The notes: generated by a model not told the origin, from the sequence alone. DNA of 45,607 bases from Aeriscardovia sp. (GCA_017632535.1 JAGBRC010000022.1:1-45607), one strand, 5' to 3'. Shown: positions 17,028 to 26,326, counted from the stretch's first letter. Numbers and translations: made by a program.

Positions 17028-18362
17028 TTATTCCCTCACAATGATATCCGCAGCGTACTTGGGATCGGGCTCCCAAAAGGCGGGATCCGCCTTCTTTTGA
17101 TCCCCTGTGCGGATGTCTTTTACTTCCTCCCCCTCGTCCGACACGAACCAGACGTAGGGTATAGAAAGCCTGTCGGCACGCTTTATCTGGGCCCCGAGCT
17201 TGGAGGCGGAAGGCGACACTTCGCAGGCTATCCCCCTCTCGCGGAGGATCCTGGCCACTTCGTCGCTCTTTTCCCTCTCCTCTTCGCTCCACACTGTCAC
17301 GAGGGCCACGGCGGGAGAAACCCTGTCGGCCCTGGCTTTAGAAAAGAGGTGGGAGAGGAGGCGGGAGACCCCTATAGACATCCCCACTCCGGGGTACTTC
17401 TGTTTGGGGGTGGAAATCAGGTTTTCATACCTTCCCCCCGAACAGATGGACCCCAGGCTTGGGGCCTCCTGCAGGAAGGTTTCGTAGACGCATCCTGTGT
17501 AGTAGTCGAGGCCGCGGGCTATTGCGCAGTCTATGCATGCCCCTTCAAAGCCCGAGCGGACGAGGGATGAAAGCACGGCCTCGGCGTCCTTTGCCCCCTC
17601 CCACATGAGATCCGTTTCCTCTGAGGGGCCTTCCACATTCCACTTTTTACAGAGATCTTTCAGCCTCTCGCCGAGTCGGCGCGGATCTGTCTCCTTTATC
17701 TGCGCCAAATCCAGGCAGGCTTCGGCCCCCCTCTCTCCCGCCACTTCTTCGAGGATCTGCCGGGTCTTTTGGACTCCGAGCTTGTCTAGCTTGTCTATGC
17801 GGCGCAATGTCTCTTCTACGTCCTTTATCCCCAGGGCCCTGTAGAAGCCTTCGGAAAGCTTGCGGTTGTTTATGTGCATAGTGAAATTGCCAAGGCCCAG
17901 CGGAGAGAGGGACTTAAGCGTGTGGCACATGGCCAGGGGGACTTCGTACTCAAAGTGCTTTGGCAGCTCCCCCTGCGAGACGATGTCGATGTCGGCCTGG
18001 TAAAATTCGCGGTACCTTCCCCCCTGGGGCCTTTCCCCCCTCCACACTTTCTGGATCTGGAAGCGGCGGAAAGGAAAGACAAGCTCGCCTCTCCTTTCTA
18101 GAACGTACCTGGCCAAAGGGAGGGTCAGATCGAAGTGGAGCCCTAGGTTCTCCTCCCCGCTCCCAGCTTTGGCAAGCCTGTATATTTCCTTGCCGTCGCC
18201 CTTTTTCATAAGGCTCTCGTAAGATTCCACGCCGCAGGTCTCGATATTTATAAACCCGTAGAGCCTGAAACTGTCCTCTATCTTTTCCAGGACCCTTTTC
18301 TCAACGATTCTTTGTTCTGGGGACCATTCGGGAAAGCCCGATATAGAGTAGGAAGTTGGCAT
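17028..18362 (-). CDS. hisS: Histidyl-tRNA synthetase
   Basis: Class II synthetase, 444 residues. It begins ISGFPEWSPEQRIVEKRVL as in actinobacterial HisRS, has motif 2 in FQIQKVWRGERPQGGRYREF, the histidine A motif ARGLDYYTGCVYE, and motif 3 near GVGMSIGVSRLL, followed by the C-terminal anticodon domain. The N-terminal match supports the ATG at 18362, yet no Shine-Dalgarno precedes it: the upstream bases are TTAATATATAAAT. A TAATAT ends exactly 6 bases before the ATG, so leaderless translation is possible. It is divergent from the DUF349 gene and leads into aspS. Confidence 0.95.
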   Translation of the reverse strand: MPTSYSISGFPEWSPEQRIVEKRVLEKIEDSFRLYGFINIETCGVESYESLMKKGDGKEIYRLAKAGSGEENLGLHFDLTLPLARYVLERRGELVFPFRRFQIQKVWRGERPQGGRYREFYQADIDIVSQGELPKHFEYEVPLAMCHTLKSLSPLGLGNFTMHINNRKLSEGFYRALGIKDVEETLRRIDKLDKLGVQKTRQILEEVAGERGAEACLDLAQIKETDPRRLGERLKDLCKKWNVEGPSEETDLMWEGAKDAEAVLSSLVRSGFEGACIDCAIARGLDYYTGCVYETFLQEAPSLGSICSGGRYENLISTPKQKYPGVGMSIGVSRLLSHLFSKARADRVSPAVALVTVWSEEEREKSDEVARILRERGIACEVSPSASKLGAQIKRADRLSIPYVWFVSDEGEEVKDIRTGDQKKADPAFWEPDPKYAADIIVRE

Positions 18363-18408
18363 ATTTATATATTAAGCGCGCATTTGTATAAGGAAGCGTG
18401 CTAAGAAA

Positions 18409-18429
18409 GCCCCCAGGTGAAACGGGGGC
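18409..18429. other. GC-rich hairpin in the hisS / DUF349 divergent region
   Basis: GCCCCC and GGGGGC pair around a 9-base loop. On the minus strand TTTCTT follows, so it resembles a weak terminator pointing towards hisS, with no known gene feeding it. A TATAAT at 18449-18454 on plus is a likely -10 element for the DUF349 gene, without a clear -35. Confidence 0.35.
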
Positions 18430-18491
18430 GGCATTCCCTTTGCCACTCTATAATGAGATGTATAGCATCTTCCCAACTAAAAGGAGCAAAT

Positions 18492-19829
18492 ATGAACGCG
18501 CCTGACAAATCCGATGAAGCGGGAGTTTCGTCTGCGCCTAGCCCGGCCCAGGTAGCGAAACAGGCCGCATCTTCACCCCTCCACTTTCCCCCTGAGGCCC
18601 TGAAAGAGGCCGAAAAGTGGGGCCACGTGGAAGGCGGCTCGGTGTACGTCGACGACGGAGGTGAGGAGAGGGAAGTCGGCCCGGCGGCCTCAGAGGATCC
18701 TTTGGCCTTCTATGCCGCCAAGTACCTCAGGCTCATGGATAAAATCAAGTCCTTCTCCTCCTCCCTAGATGGGGAGGATTTGAGGAACCGCAACATTTTC
18801 TCCAGGCTTAAGGATCTTTCCTCTTCCGTTAAGGATCCAAAAGCTGTAGGGGATATGCAGGCCCTCAGATCCGCGTTCGAAGAAGCGAAGGCCAAGGCGG
18901 ATTCAGTAATAGAGAGCAACAGGCAAAAGCACTCCGAGGCCATAGCCAAGAGCGTGGAAGAGCACCAGAAGATTGCAGAGGCGGCAGAGGCGCTGGCGGC
19001 CTCTATCAACAGCTCCACCAACTGGAAGCAGATGGGCCAAAAATTCCAAGATCTCTTCGAAGAGTGGAAGGCGGCCCAGTCGGCAGACGCAAGGGGATCC
19101 AACAAGGAAGTGGAGGCCTTGTGGACCCGGTTTGCAGCCGCGCGCTCGGAGTTCAACCGCAGGCGCAGGGAATGGGTAAAAGCCAAGATTGCAAAGAAAA
19201 GCGAAGCCAAGGCTGCGAAGGAAAAGATAGTAGAAAAGGCCGAGGCCCTCTCCTCCACCACCGATTGGGCGTCGGGATCCAAGGCTTTTGCAAAGCTTAT
19301 GGACGAGTGGAAGAAAGCGGGCAGGGCAGACAGGGAAGATGACGACGCCCTTTGGGAGAAGTTCAAGGCTGCCTCCGACCGCTTCTACAACTCTAGGAAT
19401 AGAGAAGGGGAAGAAATGGGAGAAGATGAGAAAAAGAATCTGGAGGCCAAGAGGGCGCTCCTAGAAGAGGCTGAAAAGCTTGTTCCCATCAAGTCCACAG
19501 ACGACATCAAGGAAGTAAAGCGCAAGCTTGAAGCCATAGAGAAAGAATGGGATACCATAGGGCGCGTACCCAGAGATGAAGTGCGCCGCTGCGAAGAGAG
19601 GCTGAAGAAAGTCGAAGACCAGGTCGAGGCCAGCGAAAGGATGGAGTGGAAGAGGACAGATCCCCGTCCCGCCGAAAGAAAGCAGCTCCTTATCAGCCAG
19701 CTGCAATCCAAGATAGACATGCTGGACAAGGACATCGAGCACGCCCAAGGCGACGAAAAGGAAAAGCTGGAAGAGGAGAAGAAGGAAAAGGAAGTCTGGC
19801 TCAAGACTCTCCAGAACATGAAAGACTAG
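18492..19829 (+). CDS. DUF349 domain protein
   Basis: Cytosolic, highly charged helical protein of 445 residues, function unknown. The N-terminal segment EKWGHVEGGSVYVDDGG with DPLAFYAAKYLRLMDKI matches the leader of actinobacterial DUF349 proteins. Repeats with the pattern W..G..F..L..EWK.A follow at about 180 (NWKQMGQKFQDLFEEWKAA), 265 (DWASGSKAFAKLMDEWKKAG) and 350 (EVKRKLEAIEKEWDTIGRVP), each ending with a LW.KF.AA..RF-like helix. The C-terminus is coiled coil. The ATG at 18492 has AAGGAG 5 bases upstream; the frame stays open upstream but without a good site. Its stop overlaps the rel stop on the other strand by 4 bases. Confidence 0.85.
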   Translation: MNAPDKSDEAGVSSAPSPAQVAKQAASSPLHFPPEALKEAEKWGHVEGGSVYVDDGGEEREVGPAASEDPLAFYAAKYLRLMDKIKSFSSSLDGEDLRNRNIFSRLKDLSSSVKDPKAVGDMQALRSAFEEAKAKADSVIESNRQKHSEAIAKSVEEHQKIAEAAEALAASINSSTNWKQMGQKFQDLFEEWKAAQSADARGSNKEVEALWTRFAAARSEFNRRRREWVKAKIAKKSEAKAAKEKIVEKAEALSSTTDWASGSKAFAKLMDEWKKAGRADREDDDALWEKFKAASDRFYNSRNREGEEMGEDEKKNLEAKRALLEEAEKLVPIKSTDDIKEVKRKLEAIEKEWDTIGRVPRDEVRRCEERLKKVEDQVEASERMEWKRTDPRPAERKQLLISQLQSKIDMLDKDIEHAQGDEKEKLEEEKKEKEVWLKTLQNMKD

Positions 19830-21973
19830 CTTTTAGATCTTTTGACCTCTATCACTCCCTCGACTTGCTCGAGGGATTTTGTTACCCGCTCAAGTTGGGC
19901 GAGATCGCAGATTTTAAAGGAAAAATAGGCCGACACCAGGTTGGATGCCACTTTTTGCCTGGAAGAAGAAAGGTCTACGCAGGCATCTGAAATAGCTCGC
20001 GACAGATCTGCCAAAAGGGCCTGGCGGTCAAGGGCCAGAACTTCAATTTCGGCCTCAAATTCCCCTTTTGCCCCCTTCCACTGAGCATCTGCGACTTTGT
20101 CGGGCATTTTTTCGCTCAGTTTTATAAAGTCCGGACATCGCACGGAATGTATGCGAACCCCCCTGGAATTTGTGACAAATCCTGCTATGGCATCTCCGGG
20201 GACGGGCTTGCAGCACTTGGCCAGCTCGATTTTCTCTCCCTTTTCCACTCCTGCAACGCTGAGTGAGTACTTATCCGATTCTTGGCTTTCGCGGGACGCT
20301 CCGCCCCTCAGAGCCGCCTTCCATACGGCCGCGGGCTGCACTTTGCCCTCCCCCAGCGCGGTGCAGAGGGCGTTGAAGTTTCTAAAGCCCAGCCGCCTCG
20401 AGGCCTGGAGGAGGGAGGAATAAGAGAGGGCCTTCTGGCCCCCCAGGAGGCTGGAAAGGAAGATCTTTTTTCCCATTGCCGCATCTTCCGGATTTTTCCC
20501 CCTGGGCAGCGAACGCTTAATCTTGTTTTTAGCCTTGGGAGTGAGGACGAATGAGAGCCAGTCCGGCGAGGGGGAAGAATTTGGGCAGGGGGAGGTTAAA
20601 ATTTCCACGCAGTCTCCGGTTTTGAGCTTGGCAGAGAGGCTCGAAGGCTCTCCGTTGATCTTGGCCCCCACCGCCCTGTTTCCTATTTCTGTGTGCACGG
20701 CATAGGCAAAATCCACCGGGCAAGCCCCCTCGGGAAGATAAATAGGCTTCCCTTTCGGGGTGAAAGTCAAAATTTCTTCAGACGTGAGGTCGCTTTTGAG
20801 GGCAGGAAGTATCTCCGAAGGATCCTGAAGGTCTTTGACCCAGTTGGCCATGCGGCCTATCCACTCCGGAGATTCAAAGTCTCCGAGCTCTTTATAGCGC
20901 CAGTGCGCGGCTATCCCGTACTCGTCCTCTCGGTGCATCTCTTCGGTGCGGATCTGAATCTCTATCTCCTGGCCGCTGTCTCCGACGATGGTGGTGTGGA
21001 GGGCTTTGTAGCGATTGGGCTTGGGCGAAGCTATATAGTCTTTGATGCGGTTGGGGACAGGCCGCCACCTCTCGTGGATTATGCCCATAGCGCTGTAGCA
21101 GTCTTGGGGCGAATCTACTACCACCCTGATCCCCACATAGTCATAGATTCTGTCGAAATCCTTCTTGAGGACCACTATTTTTCTGTAAATGCTGAAGTAG
21201 CTTTTCAGCCTCCCCGTTATGGCCGCCCTTATGCCTCCCTTCTTTAAGGCGACTCTGACTTCCTCCATCATGTTCCTCAGGTACGCGTCCCTGGAACCGG
21301 CCCTGGCGGCCACCATCCGCACAACTGCCTTGTAAATTTTAGGATCCAGGTACTTGAAGGAGAGCTCTTCCAACTCAGTCTTAACTGCCCCCATGCCGAG
21401 CCTGTCGGCCAGGTGGACGTAGATGTCGAGAGTTTCTTTAGCCTTCCTGGAAGCTTTTTGGGGGGGCATAAAGCGCCAGGTCCTGGCATTGTAAAGCCTG
21501 TCTGCGATCTTTACTACCCCCACCCTGGCGTCTTGCTGCATGGACAAGATGAGCTTCCTTATCGTCTCGGCGCTGGAGAGCTCGCGGCTTATGGAGGAAA
21601 GCTTTGTCACCCCTTCGACGAGCGAGGCCGCTTCCCCAAAGTCCCTCCTGCACTCTTCCAAGGAGTAGCCCGTGTCTTCGACGGTGTCGTGCAGGAGGCC
21701 TGCCACCACCATGTCCCTGTCAGATCCCAGATCCGCCAGGATCTGGGCCACCCCGAGAGGATGGGATATGTAGGGCTCCCCGGAGGCGCGAAACTGCCCC
21801 TCATGCAGGCTTTTGGCCACTTGCCATGCCCTCTCTATTGGAGCCGTGTCCTCCCTGGGGTGATGGAAAGAAAAGGAGCGCAGGACCGGAGAGAGAAGGT
21901 CAAAAGGGTCCTGTGAAATCTCGGCGCCCAGCGCCCTGGAAGGGGGCAGGGGGCGGATGGGGAGCTTTTTCAC
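19826..21973 (-). CDS. rel: Bifunctional (p)ppGpp synthetase/hydrolase
   Basis: RelA/SpoT homologue that makes and degrades the stringent-response alarmone. An HD hydrolase domain is at about residues 40-190 (HTVEDTGYSLEECRRDFG carries the HD-flanking motif and VVKIADRLYNARTW follows), then the synthetase domain at about 230-340 (RIYDYVGIRVVVDS, IHERWRPVPNRIKDYIA, YKALHTTIVG), a TGS domain (TFTPKGKPIYLPEGACPVDF) and a C-terminal ACT domain. I use the GTG at 21973, 4 bases after the dut stop, allowing reinitiation. An in-frame TTG at 21997 has AAGGAGG only 2 bases upstream and would overlap dut. Operon order is DUF4193-dut-rel. Confidence 0.94.
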   Translation of the reverse strand: MKKLPIRPLPPSRALGAEISQDPFDLLSPVLRSFSFHHPREDTAPIERAWQVAKSLHEGQFRASGEPYISHPLGVAQILADLGSDRDMVVAGLLHDTVEDTGYSLEECRRDFGEAASLVEGVTKLSSISRELSSAETIRKLILSMQQDARVGVVKIADRLYNARTWRFMPPQKASRKAKETLDIYVHLADRLGMGAVKTELEELSFKYLDPKIYKAVVRMVAARAGSRDAYLRNMMEEVRVALKKGGIRAAITGRLKSYFSIYRKIVVLKKDFDRIYDYVGIRVVVDSPQDCYSAMGIIHERWRPVPNRIKDYIASPKPNRYKALHTTIVGDSGQEIEIQIRTEEMHREDEYGIAAHWRYKELGDFESPEWIGRMANWVKDLQDPSEILPALKSDLTSEEILTFTPKGKPIYLPEGACPVDFAYAVHTEIGNRAVGAKINGEPSSLSAKLKTGDCVEILTSPCPNSSPSPDWLSFVLTPKAKNKIKRSLPRGKNPEDAAMGKKIFLSSLLGGQKALSYSSLLQASRRLGFRNFNALCTALGEGKVQPAAVWKAALRGGASRESQESDKYSLSVAGVEKGEKIELAKCCKPVPGDAIAGFVTNSRGVRIHSVRCPDFIKLSEKMPDKVADAQWKGAKGEFEAEIEVLALDRQALLADLSRAISDACVDLSSSRQKVASNLVSAYFSFKICDLAQLERVTKSLEQVEGVIEVKRSKS

Positions 21974-21977
21974 TTTT

Positions 21978-22409
21978 TCACATCCCGGTGGATCCAAAGC
22001 CTCCTTCGCCCCTGTCGGAGGGGGGAAGGAAGGAGGCCCTCGCGAACTCCATCTTTTCCGCTCTCAGGGCCAAAAACTGCGCGATCCTTTCCCCCCTGGA
22101 AAATTCCTGCCTTTCTCTTGAAAAGCTTATGAGGGGGACCTTGATTTCCCCTCTGTAACCGCTGTCTATGAGGCCGGGGGAGTTGACTACCGCCACCCCC
22201 CTCTTCAAAGAGATTCCGCTCCGGGGCAGTATCAAGCCGGCCCAGCCTTCGGGAAGCGCGATTTTAAATCCGCAGGGCACAGCCTTTCTCTCCAGGAAGT
22301 CTAAATAGAACCCTTCGCTGCAGCACAGGTCTACCGCAGCATCTGAAAAGTGGGCGTAACGAGGGACGAGGTCTTCGCACCCCTCCAGGGGCACAATTTC
22401 AATTTTCAC
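21978..22409 (-). CDS. dut: dUTP diphosphatase
   Basis: Hydrolyses dUTP to dUMP, keeping uracil out of DNA. The 143-residue trimeric dUTPase shows all five motifs in order: DAAVDLC (motif I, usually DAGxDL), PRSGIS (II), GLIDSGYRGEI (III, catalytic aspartate), RIAQFL (IV) and RGEGGFGSTGM (V, phosphate-binding tail). Motif I has alanine where most enzymes have glycine. The ATG overlaps the stop of the DUF4193 gene by 4 bases (ATGA), so the two are translationally coupled. Confidence 0.95.
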   Translation of the reverse strand: MKIEIVPLEGCEDLVPRYAHFSDAAVDLCCSEGFYLDFLERKAVPCGFKIALPEGWAGLILPRSGISLKRGVAVVNSPGLIDSGYRGEIKVPLISFSRERQEFSRGERIAQFLALRAEKMEFARASFLPPSDRGEGGFGSTGM

Positions 22410-22717
22410 TTTTCGTCCCCGTCATCAGGTGCGCAGTCCCGGCAGATGAGCTTTTTACCCTCGCAGCGCCCCAGCTGGCTTTTATGCTTGACAAGGTAGC
22501 ATACCGAGCACACGAACTCGTCGGCTTGCACCGGCATGGCGGCAGGGAGCACCACGTCCTTCTCTTCCCCTATCTCCTCGCTGGGAAGGTCAAAGTTTTT
22601 AGCCAAAGACATTTCGTCTTCATCAATTTCTGCGTCGTCTATAAATTCGGAAGCGGCATCCTGGTCGATATATTCGTCAGTCTGTTCAGTGTAGATGTCA
22701 GGATCGTCTTGCAGCAA
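22406..22717 (-). CDS. DUF4193 zinc-ribbon-like protein
   Basis: Small actinobacterial protein of 103 residues, function unknown. An acidic N-terminal half is followed by DEFVCSVCYLVKHKSQLGRC and ICRDCA. The two CxxC pairs form a probable zinc ribbon, and the placement of the pairs is that of DUF4193. The start is TTG at 22717 with AGGAGG 5 bases upstream, and a TATAAT lies on the same strand about 39 bases upstream. It is the first gene of the DUF4193-dut-rel operon. Confidence 0.85.
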   Translation of the reverse strand: MLQDDPDIYTEQTDEYIDQDAASEFIDDAEIDEDEMSLAKNFDLPSEEIGEEKDVVLPAAMPVQADEFVCSVCYLVKHKSQLGRCEGKKLICRDCAPDDGDEK

Positions 22718-22755
22718 AGTTTCCTCCTAAAAATCTAATTTACCTAAATGTCTCA

Positions 22756-22761
22756 ATTATA
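22756..22761 (-). promoter_or_regulatory. -10 element of DUF4193-dut-rel
   Basis: TATAAT on the minus strand, 39 bases before the TTG start. No good -35 hexamer is visible at 16-18 bases upstream, so the promoter is only half supported. Confidence 0.4.
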
Positions 22762-22840
22762 CATTTTGCAGCCCGTCGAAGATGGAGGCGGGAAAGAGAA
22801 ATAGTAAGATAAGCTTTAGTGGGCGGACCAAGGGGGAAAA

Positions 22841-23704
22841 ATGAGGAAGGCAGACTTTGACCACGTTGACGAAGAGGGGAACCTGGTGCTCTCCCTGGAC
22901 GGGGCCCAGGTAGTCCTGGAGGCTTCAGAGCAATTGGAGGACGCCCTGCTCGCCTCCCGAAAGATCAAGGCGCAGGCGGCGGCCCAAAAGCGCCTAACCC
23001 CCCTCCCCATCTCCCGCATCCAGTCGATGCTTCGGGCCGGGAAGACTTCCGGGGAAATAGCAGAAGAGCTGCAAGTGGGCGAAGGCCTCATCTCCAAAAT
23101 TGCAGGCCCCGTGGAAAACGAAAAGCGCGCGGCTATCCAGCAATTTCTATCGGGCTCCTATCAGAAGGCACACATAGGAAAAGAAGGGGTGTCGGAAATA
23201 ATCTCCAGGGCCCTCTCTCGGCTAGGGGTCAAAAAAAATGCGGTGCATTGGACGGCCTCGAGGCGAGGTCGGGGCCCTTGGACTGTGACGGCTGAATTTG
23301 ACAGGGACCAAAATCGGTGGGCCCCTTCCTGGAGCTGGGACGGCCAAGACAACTCGATTTCCCCTTTAAATGAAGAGGCCAAGTATCTTCTGGAAGAAGA
23401 GTCCGGGCCGGTTCCAGCGCCCGAACCGGCCAAAAAATCAGCCCTGCCTCCTCTTCCGGCTCAAAAAAAGCTGCCTGTGCAAAAGGAGGCGGCCCCCGAG
23501 CCCTCAAACGCGTCAAAGGCCGCTTTACAGGAGGAGCCGGAGGCAAAAGAGGTGGAAACGGAGCTCGTAGATCCGGATCAAAAGCCGAAACCCAGGATCG
23601 CTTTCCAGCCCAAGGGGAAGATGCAGAGAAAGGGAGTCCCCTCCTGGGACGACATTCTCTTCGGGGGAGGCGTCACTTCACCACAGCAATCAGAGGAATC
23701 CTAG
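22841..23704 (+). CDS. sepH: SepH cell-division regulator (DUF3071)
   Basis: SepH stimulates FtsZ assembly in Streptomyces and mycobacteria. This 287-residue protein begins with the conserved DUF3071 region (FDHVDEEGNLVLSLDGAQV), then a helix-turn-helix-like segment TSGEIAEELQVGEGLISKIA at about residues 68-87, and VHWTASRRGRGPWTVTAEF with SWSWDGQDN. The rest is a low-complexity linker rich in P, A, E and K ending in a short conserved tail, VPSWDDILFGG. The ATG at 22841 has AAGGGGG 4 bases upstream. Its last 32 bases overlap the 3' end of the convergent phosphodiesterase gene. Confidence 0.88.
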   Translation: MRKADFDHVDEEGNLVLSLDGAQVVLEASEQLEDALLASRKIKAQAAAQKRLTPLPISRIQSMLRAGKTSGEIAEELQVGEGLISKIAGPVENEKRAAIQQFLSGSYQKAHIGKEGVSEIISRALSRLGVKKNAVHWTASRRGRGPWTVTAEFDRDQNRWAPSWSWDGQDNSISPLNEEAKYLLEEESGPVPAPEPAKKSALPPLPAQKKLPVQKEAAPEPSNASKAALQEEPEAKEVETELVDPDQKPKPRIAFQPKGKMQRKGVPSWDDILFGGGVTSPQQSEES

Positions 23705-24830
23705 CTTCAACCTCCGTCCAGGAGCCGTGCACCCCCGGCATTTCCACTTCCTTTCCCCCCACTCCATCCAGGAGCGCTTCTCCGCGGAAGCACACGATTA
23801 CGTCTCCCAGATAGGCGCCACTTTCCGGGGAGAGAGGGCCGAAGACCCCCCGGGCCACAGCCTCCTTTTTGTCGAAAGCGATAGCCCAGCCTTCAAAGTA
23901 CTTTTCCCACTCTAGAGCCTTCTGCCTCGCATCCGCGCCTTCTTCTAGGTAGAGCATCACATCTCTCTGCTCCCCTGCCACAAGCTTTACGCCGTCAGTC
24001 AGCCTTCTGGGAAGGGAGGAAAAGTCAAAAGCCTTCTTTCTCTCCACCATCCCGTGATCTGCACAGATTACGAGCAGCGTCCCCCTTTTCGAGGCTTCAA
24101 AAGCCTTCCTTATTTCTAGGTCCGCCTCCTCTAAGGCTGCCCTCCACTCCCCGCTCTGACAGCCAAACCTGTGTCCCGCCTTGTCGACAGAAGAGATGTA
24201 GAAATAAGTGAGGTCGAAATCGAAGGTGAGAGATCCGGCCATTTTTGCGGCAGCCATCGGATCTTTTTCTGCAAAATACCGGCTGCCATCGAGGGCCGCC
24301 AGGGTGAGGGGGGAAGAATCAAACCTCTTTTCGCCCACCGTGGCCACCTTTCTGCCTTTCGAGCTCAAAAGGGAGAAAATCGTGGGCTCTTTTTGGACTT
24401 CCTTGGGATTGGGGGCATCCCGAAAGCTAATCATCTGCGAGATTCTGCCCGTAAAGGGGTTGATCTGGGTGTAGCCGAAAATCGAAGTGAGTCCGGGACA
24501 GGTCCCCGTACCCATAGAGCAGATAGCTGCGGCAGTAGTAGTGGGAAAACAGCTAAAGAAAGGGGAAGAGTGGAAAAAGCTACGTTTGGACCTGAGGAAG
24601 GGGGCGTAGCCCAAGTTCTCCAAGAGGTTGAAGTAGCCCAATCCGTCGACAAAGATGAAGAGGCAAGAAGGCACCCTGGGCAGGTGCAGCCTTTCCCTGC
24701 ACTCTTCCGGATTTCTGTAGAGTGCGGTGGGGCAGGGAGATCCGAGGCTTGCAGAAATAGCCGGCAGGAGCGCCGGAAGATGCCGATAAATATCTGAAAA
24801 GGGAAGTTCCTCGCACCATTTTTCTTCCAT
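23673..24830 (-). CDS. Alkaline-phosphatase-superfamily nucleotide pyrophosphatase/phosphodiesterase-like protein
   Basis: Metal-dependent phosphoesterase of 385 residues with no signal peptide, so probably cytosolic. FIFVDGLGY carries the first metal-binding aspartate, FFSCFPTTTAAAICSMGTG the nucleophilic threonine, FYISSVDKAGHRFG the D and H ligands, and VICADHGMVE the DH ligand pair. This order is that of the PF01663 family. Substrate is unknown. The ATG has GGGGGAG 3 bases upstream. Its 3' end overlaps sepH on the other strand. Confidence 0.85.
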   Translation of the reverse strand: MEEKWCEELPFSDIYRHLPALLPAISASLGSPCPTALYRNPEECRERLHLPRVPSCLFIFVDGLGYFNLLENLGYAPFLRSKRSFFHSSPFFSCFPTTTAAAICSMGTGTCPGLTSIFGYTQINPFTGRISQMISFRDAPNPKEVQKEPTIFSLLSSKGRKVATVGEKRFDSSPLTLAALDGSRYFAEKDPMAAAKMAGSLTFDFDLTYFYISSVDKAGHRFGCQSGEWRAALEEADLEIRKAFEASKRGTLLVICADHGMVERKKAFDFSSLPRRLTDGVKLVAGEQRDVMLYLEEGADARQKALEWEKYFEGWAIAFDKKEAVARGVFGPLSPESGAYLGDVIVCFRGEALLDGVGGKEVEMPGVHGSWTEVEARIPLIAVVK

Positions 24831-24858
24831 TTCTCCCCCTTTGCCTATCCAATAATAT

Positions 24859-24882
24859 AAAAAAAACGCGGCCAGGCCGCGT
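24859..24882 (-). terminator. Intrinsic terminator of the sugar porter gene
   Basis: On the minus strand ACGCGGC and GCCGCGT form a 7-bp stem around CTG, followed by eight T. It lies 21 bases after the porter stop codon. Confidence 0.85.
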
Positions 24883-24903
24883 GGAACGGGAAAAGAAAGA
24901 AGC

Positions 24904-26277
24904 TTACGCCTTCTTCTTTTCGTCCATCTTCTGCTCTATCTCTTCCAAGCTCTTGCCGCGGGTCTCGGGGACCATGTACTTGACAAAGAAGATGGAGAGG
25001 ATGGCGAAGGCGCAGAAGATCGCGAAGGGCCCGGCAATGTTGTTGTGGAAGCCCACCAGGAGGATGGTAAAGAACTGGGAGACAATGAAGTCGCCGATCC
25101 AGTTGGCGGCAGAACCTATGGAAGTTCCAAGTCCCCTAACCTTCAACGGGAAGATCTCGCTTATCATTATCCAGCAAATCGGGCCCCACGAGACGGCGAA
25201 GCCGATTATGAAGAGGGCGATGAAGATCATGGTGGCTACAGCGCTTCCCATGCTGTGCACGCCCAAAGTCAGGTTCAGGATAATGAGAATTATAAAGGAG
25301 ATTGCCATTTCGATTGAGCCGAAGATGAGCAGTGACTTCCTGTTGAAGCGGTTCATAATCCCCAGGGCCACTATGGTGGAAATCACGTTTACAGCGCCAA
25401 TGCCCACCGAGATCCAGATGGAGTTGGCGCTGGAGAAGTGGAAGGCGGCCTGGAAGATCTTGGGGACGAAGTATATGACGGCGTTAATGCCGACCAGCTG
25501 CTGGAAGAACATGAGCAGGATCGCCACAAGGACGCTCTTTCCAGAGATGGAGAAAAGCTCCTTGAAAGTGCCCTTGCCTTCAGACTTGGCTAGCACAGCC
25601 TGGATTTCTTCAATTTCCTGGGAACCGTCCCTCTTGAGCCTCCTTTCCAAAATCTTTCGGGCAAGTTCGACCTTGCCGACCTTTATAAGGTAGCGGGGGC
25701 TTTCGGGCAGGGCGATGGAACCTATCATGAGGGCGGCTGCGGGAAGGAGTTCAGATCCCAACATCCATCTCCAATCGGCCAATCCGCCTATGTTGTGGTT
25801 CAAAAATAGGAGGTTGGCAAAGTACGCCACCTCAATCCCGATGGTGATCATGAGTTGGAACATGGAGGCTACAGATCCCCTGTGATCTTTGTCCGCCAGC
25901 TCTACAAGGTAAGTGGGCGTCAAGGACGAGGCGGCGCCTATGGCAAAGCCCAGAACGATTCTCGCTATGCTCATTTCGGCAAAGTTCTGGGAAAACATGC
26001 AGAAGAAACCGCCCGCTATGAAAAGCAGGGCCGCAATGATGAACAGCTTCTTTCGGCCGTACTTGTCGGCCAGGCCCCCTATGGCCAGGGCGCCTACCAT
26101 GGATCCTATTAGGACGCTGGCTGTTATAAATCCAAGCTGGGCTGCGTTGAGCCTCCAGTCGTTTTGTATGATAGGTCCGGCACCCGAGATGATACCTGTG
26201 TCATAGCCGAAAAGAAGTCCTCCGAGGCCGCCTACAGTATAGAGGCCCCAAGGCATAGATGCCCTCTGGTCAGACAT
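24904..26277 (-). CDS. MFS sugar porter
   Basis: Proton-coupled sugar transporter of 457 residues with twelve predicted membrane segments. The family signatures are visible: GGLLFGYDTGIISGA in helix 1, GGLADKYGRKK between helices 2 and 3, SPRYLIKVGK before the central loop, QQLVGINAVIYF in helix 7 and PETRGKSLEEIE at the C-terminus. The set QLVGIN with PETRG places it among XylE/GLUT-like monosaccharide porters; the sugar cannot be named. A TATAAT with a TTTTAT 17 bases upstream precedes it, and a strong terminator follows, so it is a single-gene unit. Confidence 0.93.
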   Translation of the reverse strand: MSDQRASMPWGLYTVGGLGGLLFGYDTGIISGAGPIIQNDWRLNAAQLGFITASVLIGSMVGALAIGGLADKYGRKKLFIIAALLFIAGGFFCMFSQNFAEMSIARIVLGFAIGAASSLTPTYLVELADKDHRGSVASMFQLMITIGIEVAYFANLLFLNHNIGGLADWRWMLGSELLPAAALMIGSIALPESPRYLIKVGKVELARKILERRLKRDGSQEIEEIQAVLAKSEGKGTFKELFSISGKSVLVAILLMFFQQLVGINAVIYFVPKIFQAAFHFSSANSIWISVGIGAVNVISTIVALGIMNRFNRKSLLIFGSIEMAISFIILIILNLTLGVHSMGSAVATMIFIALFIIGFAVSWGPICWIMISEIFPLKVRGLGTSIGSAANWIGDFIVSQFFTILLVGFHNNIAGPFAIFCAFAILSIFFVKYMVPETRGKSLEEIEQKMDEKKKA

Positions 26278-26326
26278 ACTCCCTATTCCCCTTTGAATGA
26301 GCGTAGTTGTGAATTGATAAAGGCTG

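Noticed and set aside
16581..17570. 329-codon open frame on plus across aspS and hisS
   Set aside because: Antisense to two synthetase genes; no motif or start site of its own.
22020..22409. dUTPase motif I altered (DAAVDL)
   Set aside because: The other four motifs are perfect, and the change is conservative, so the enzyme is likely active.
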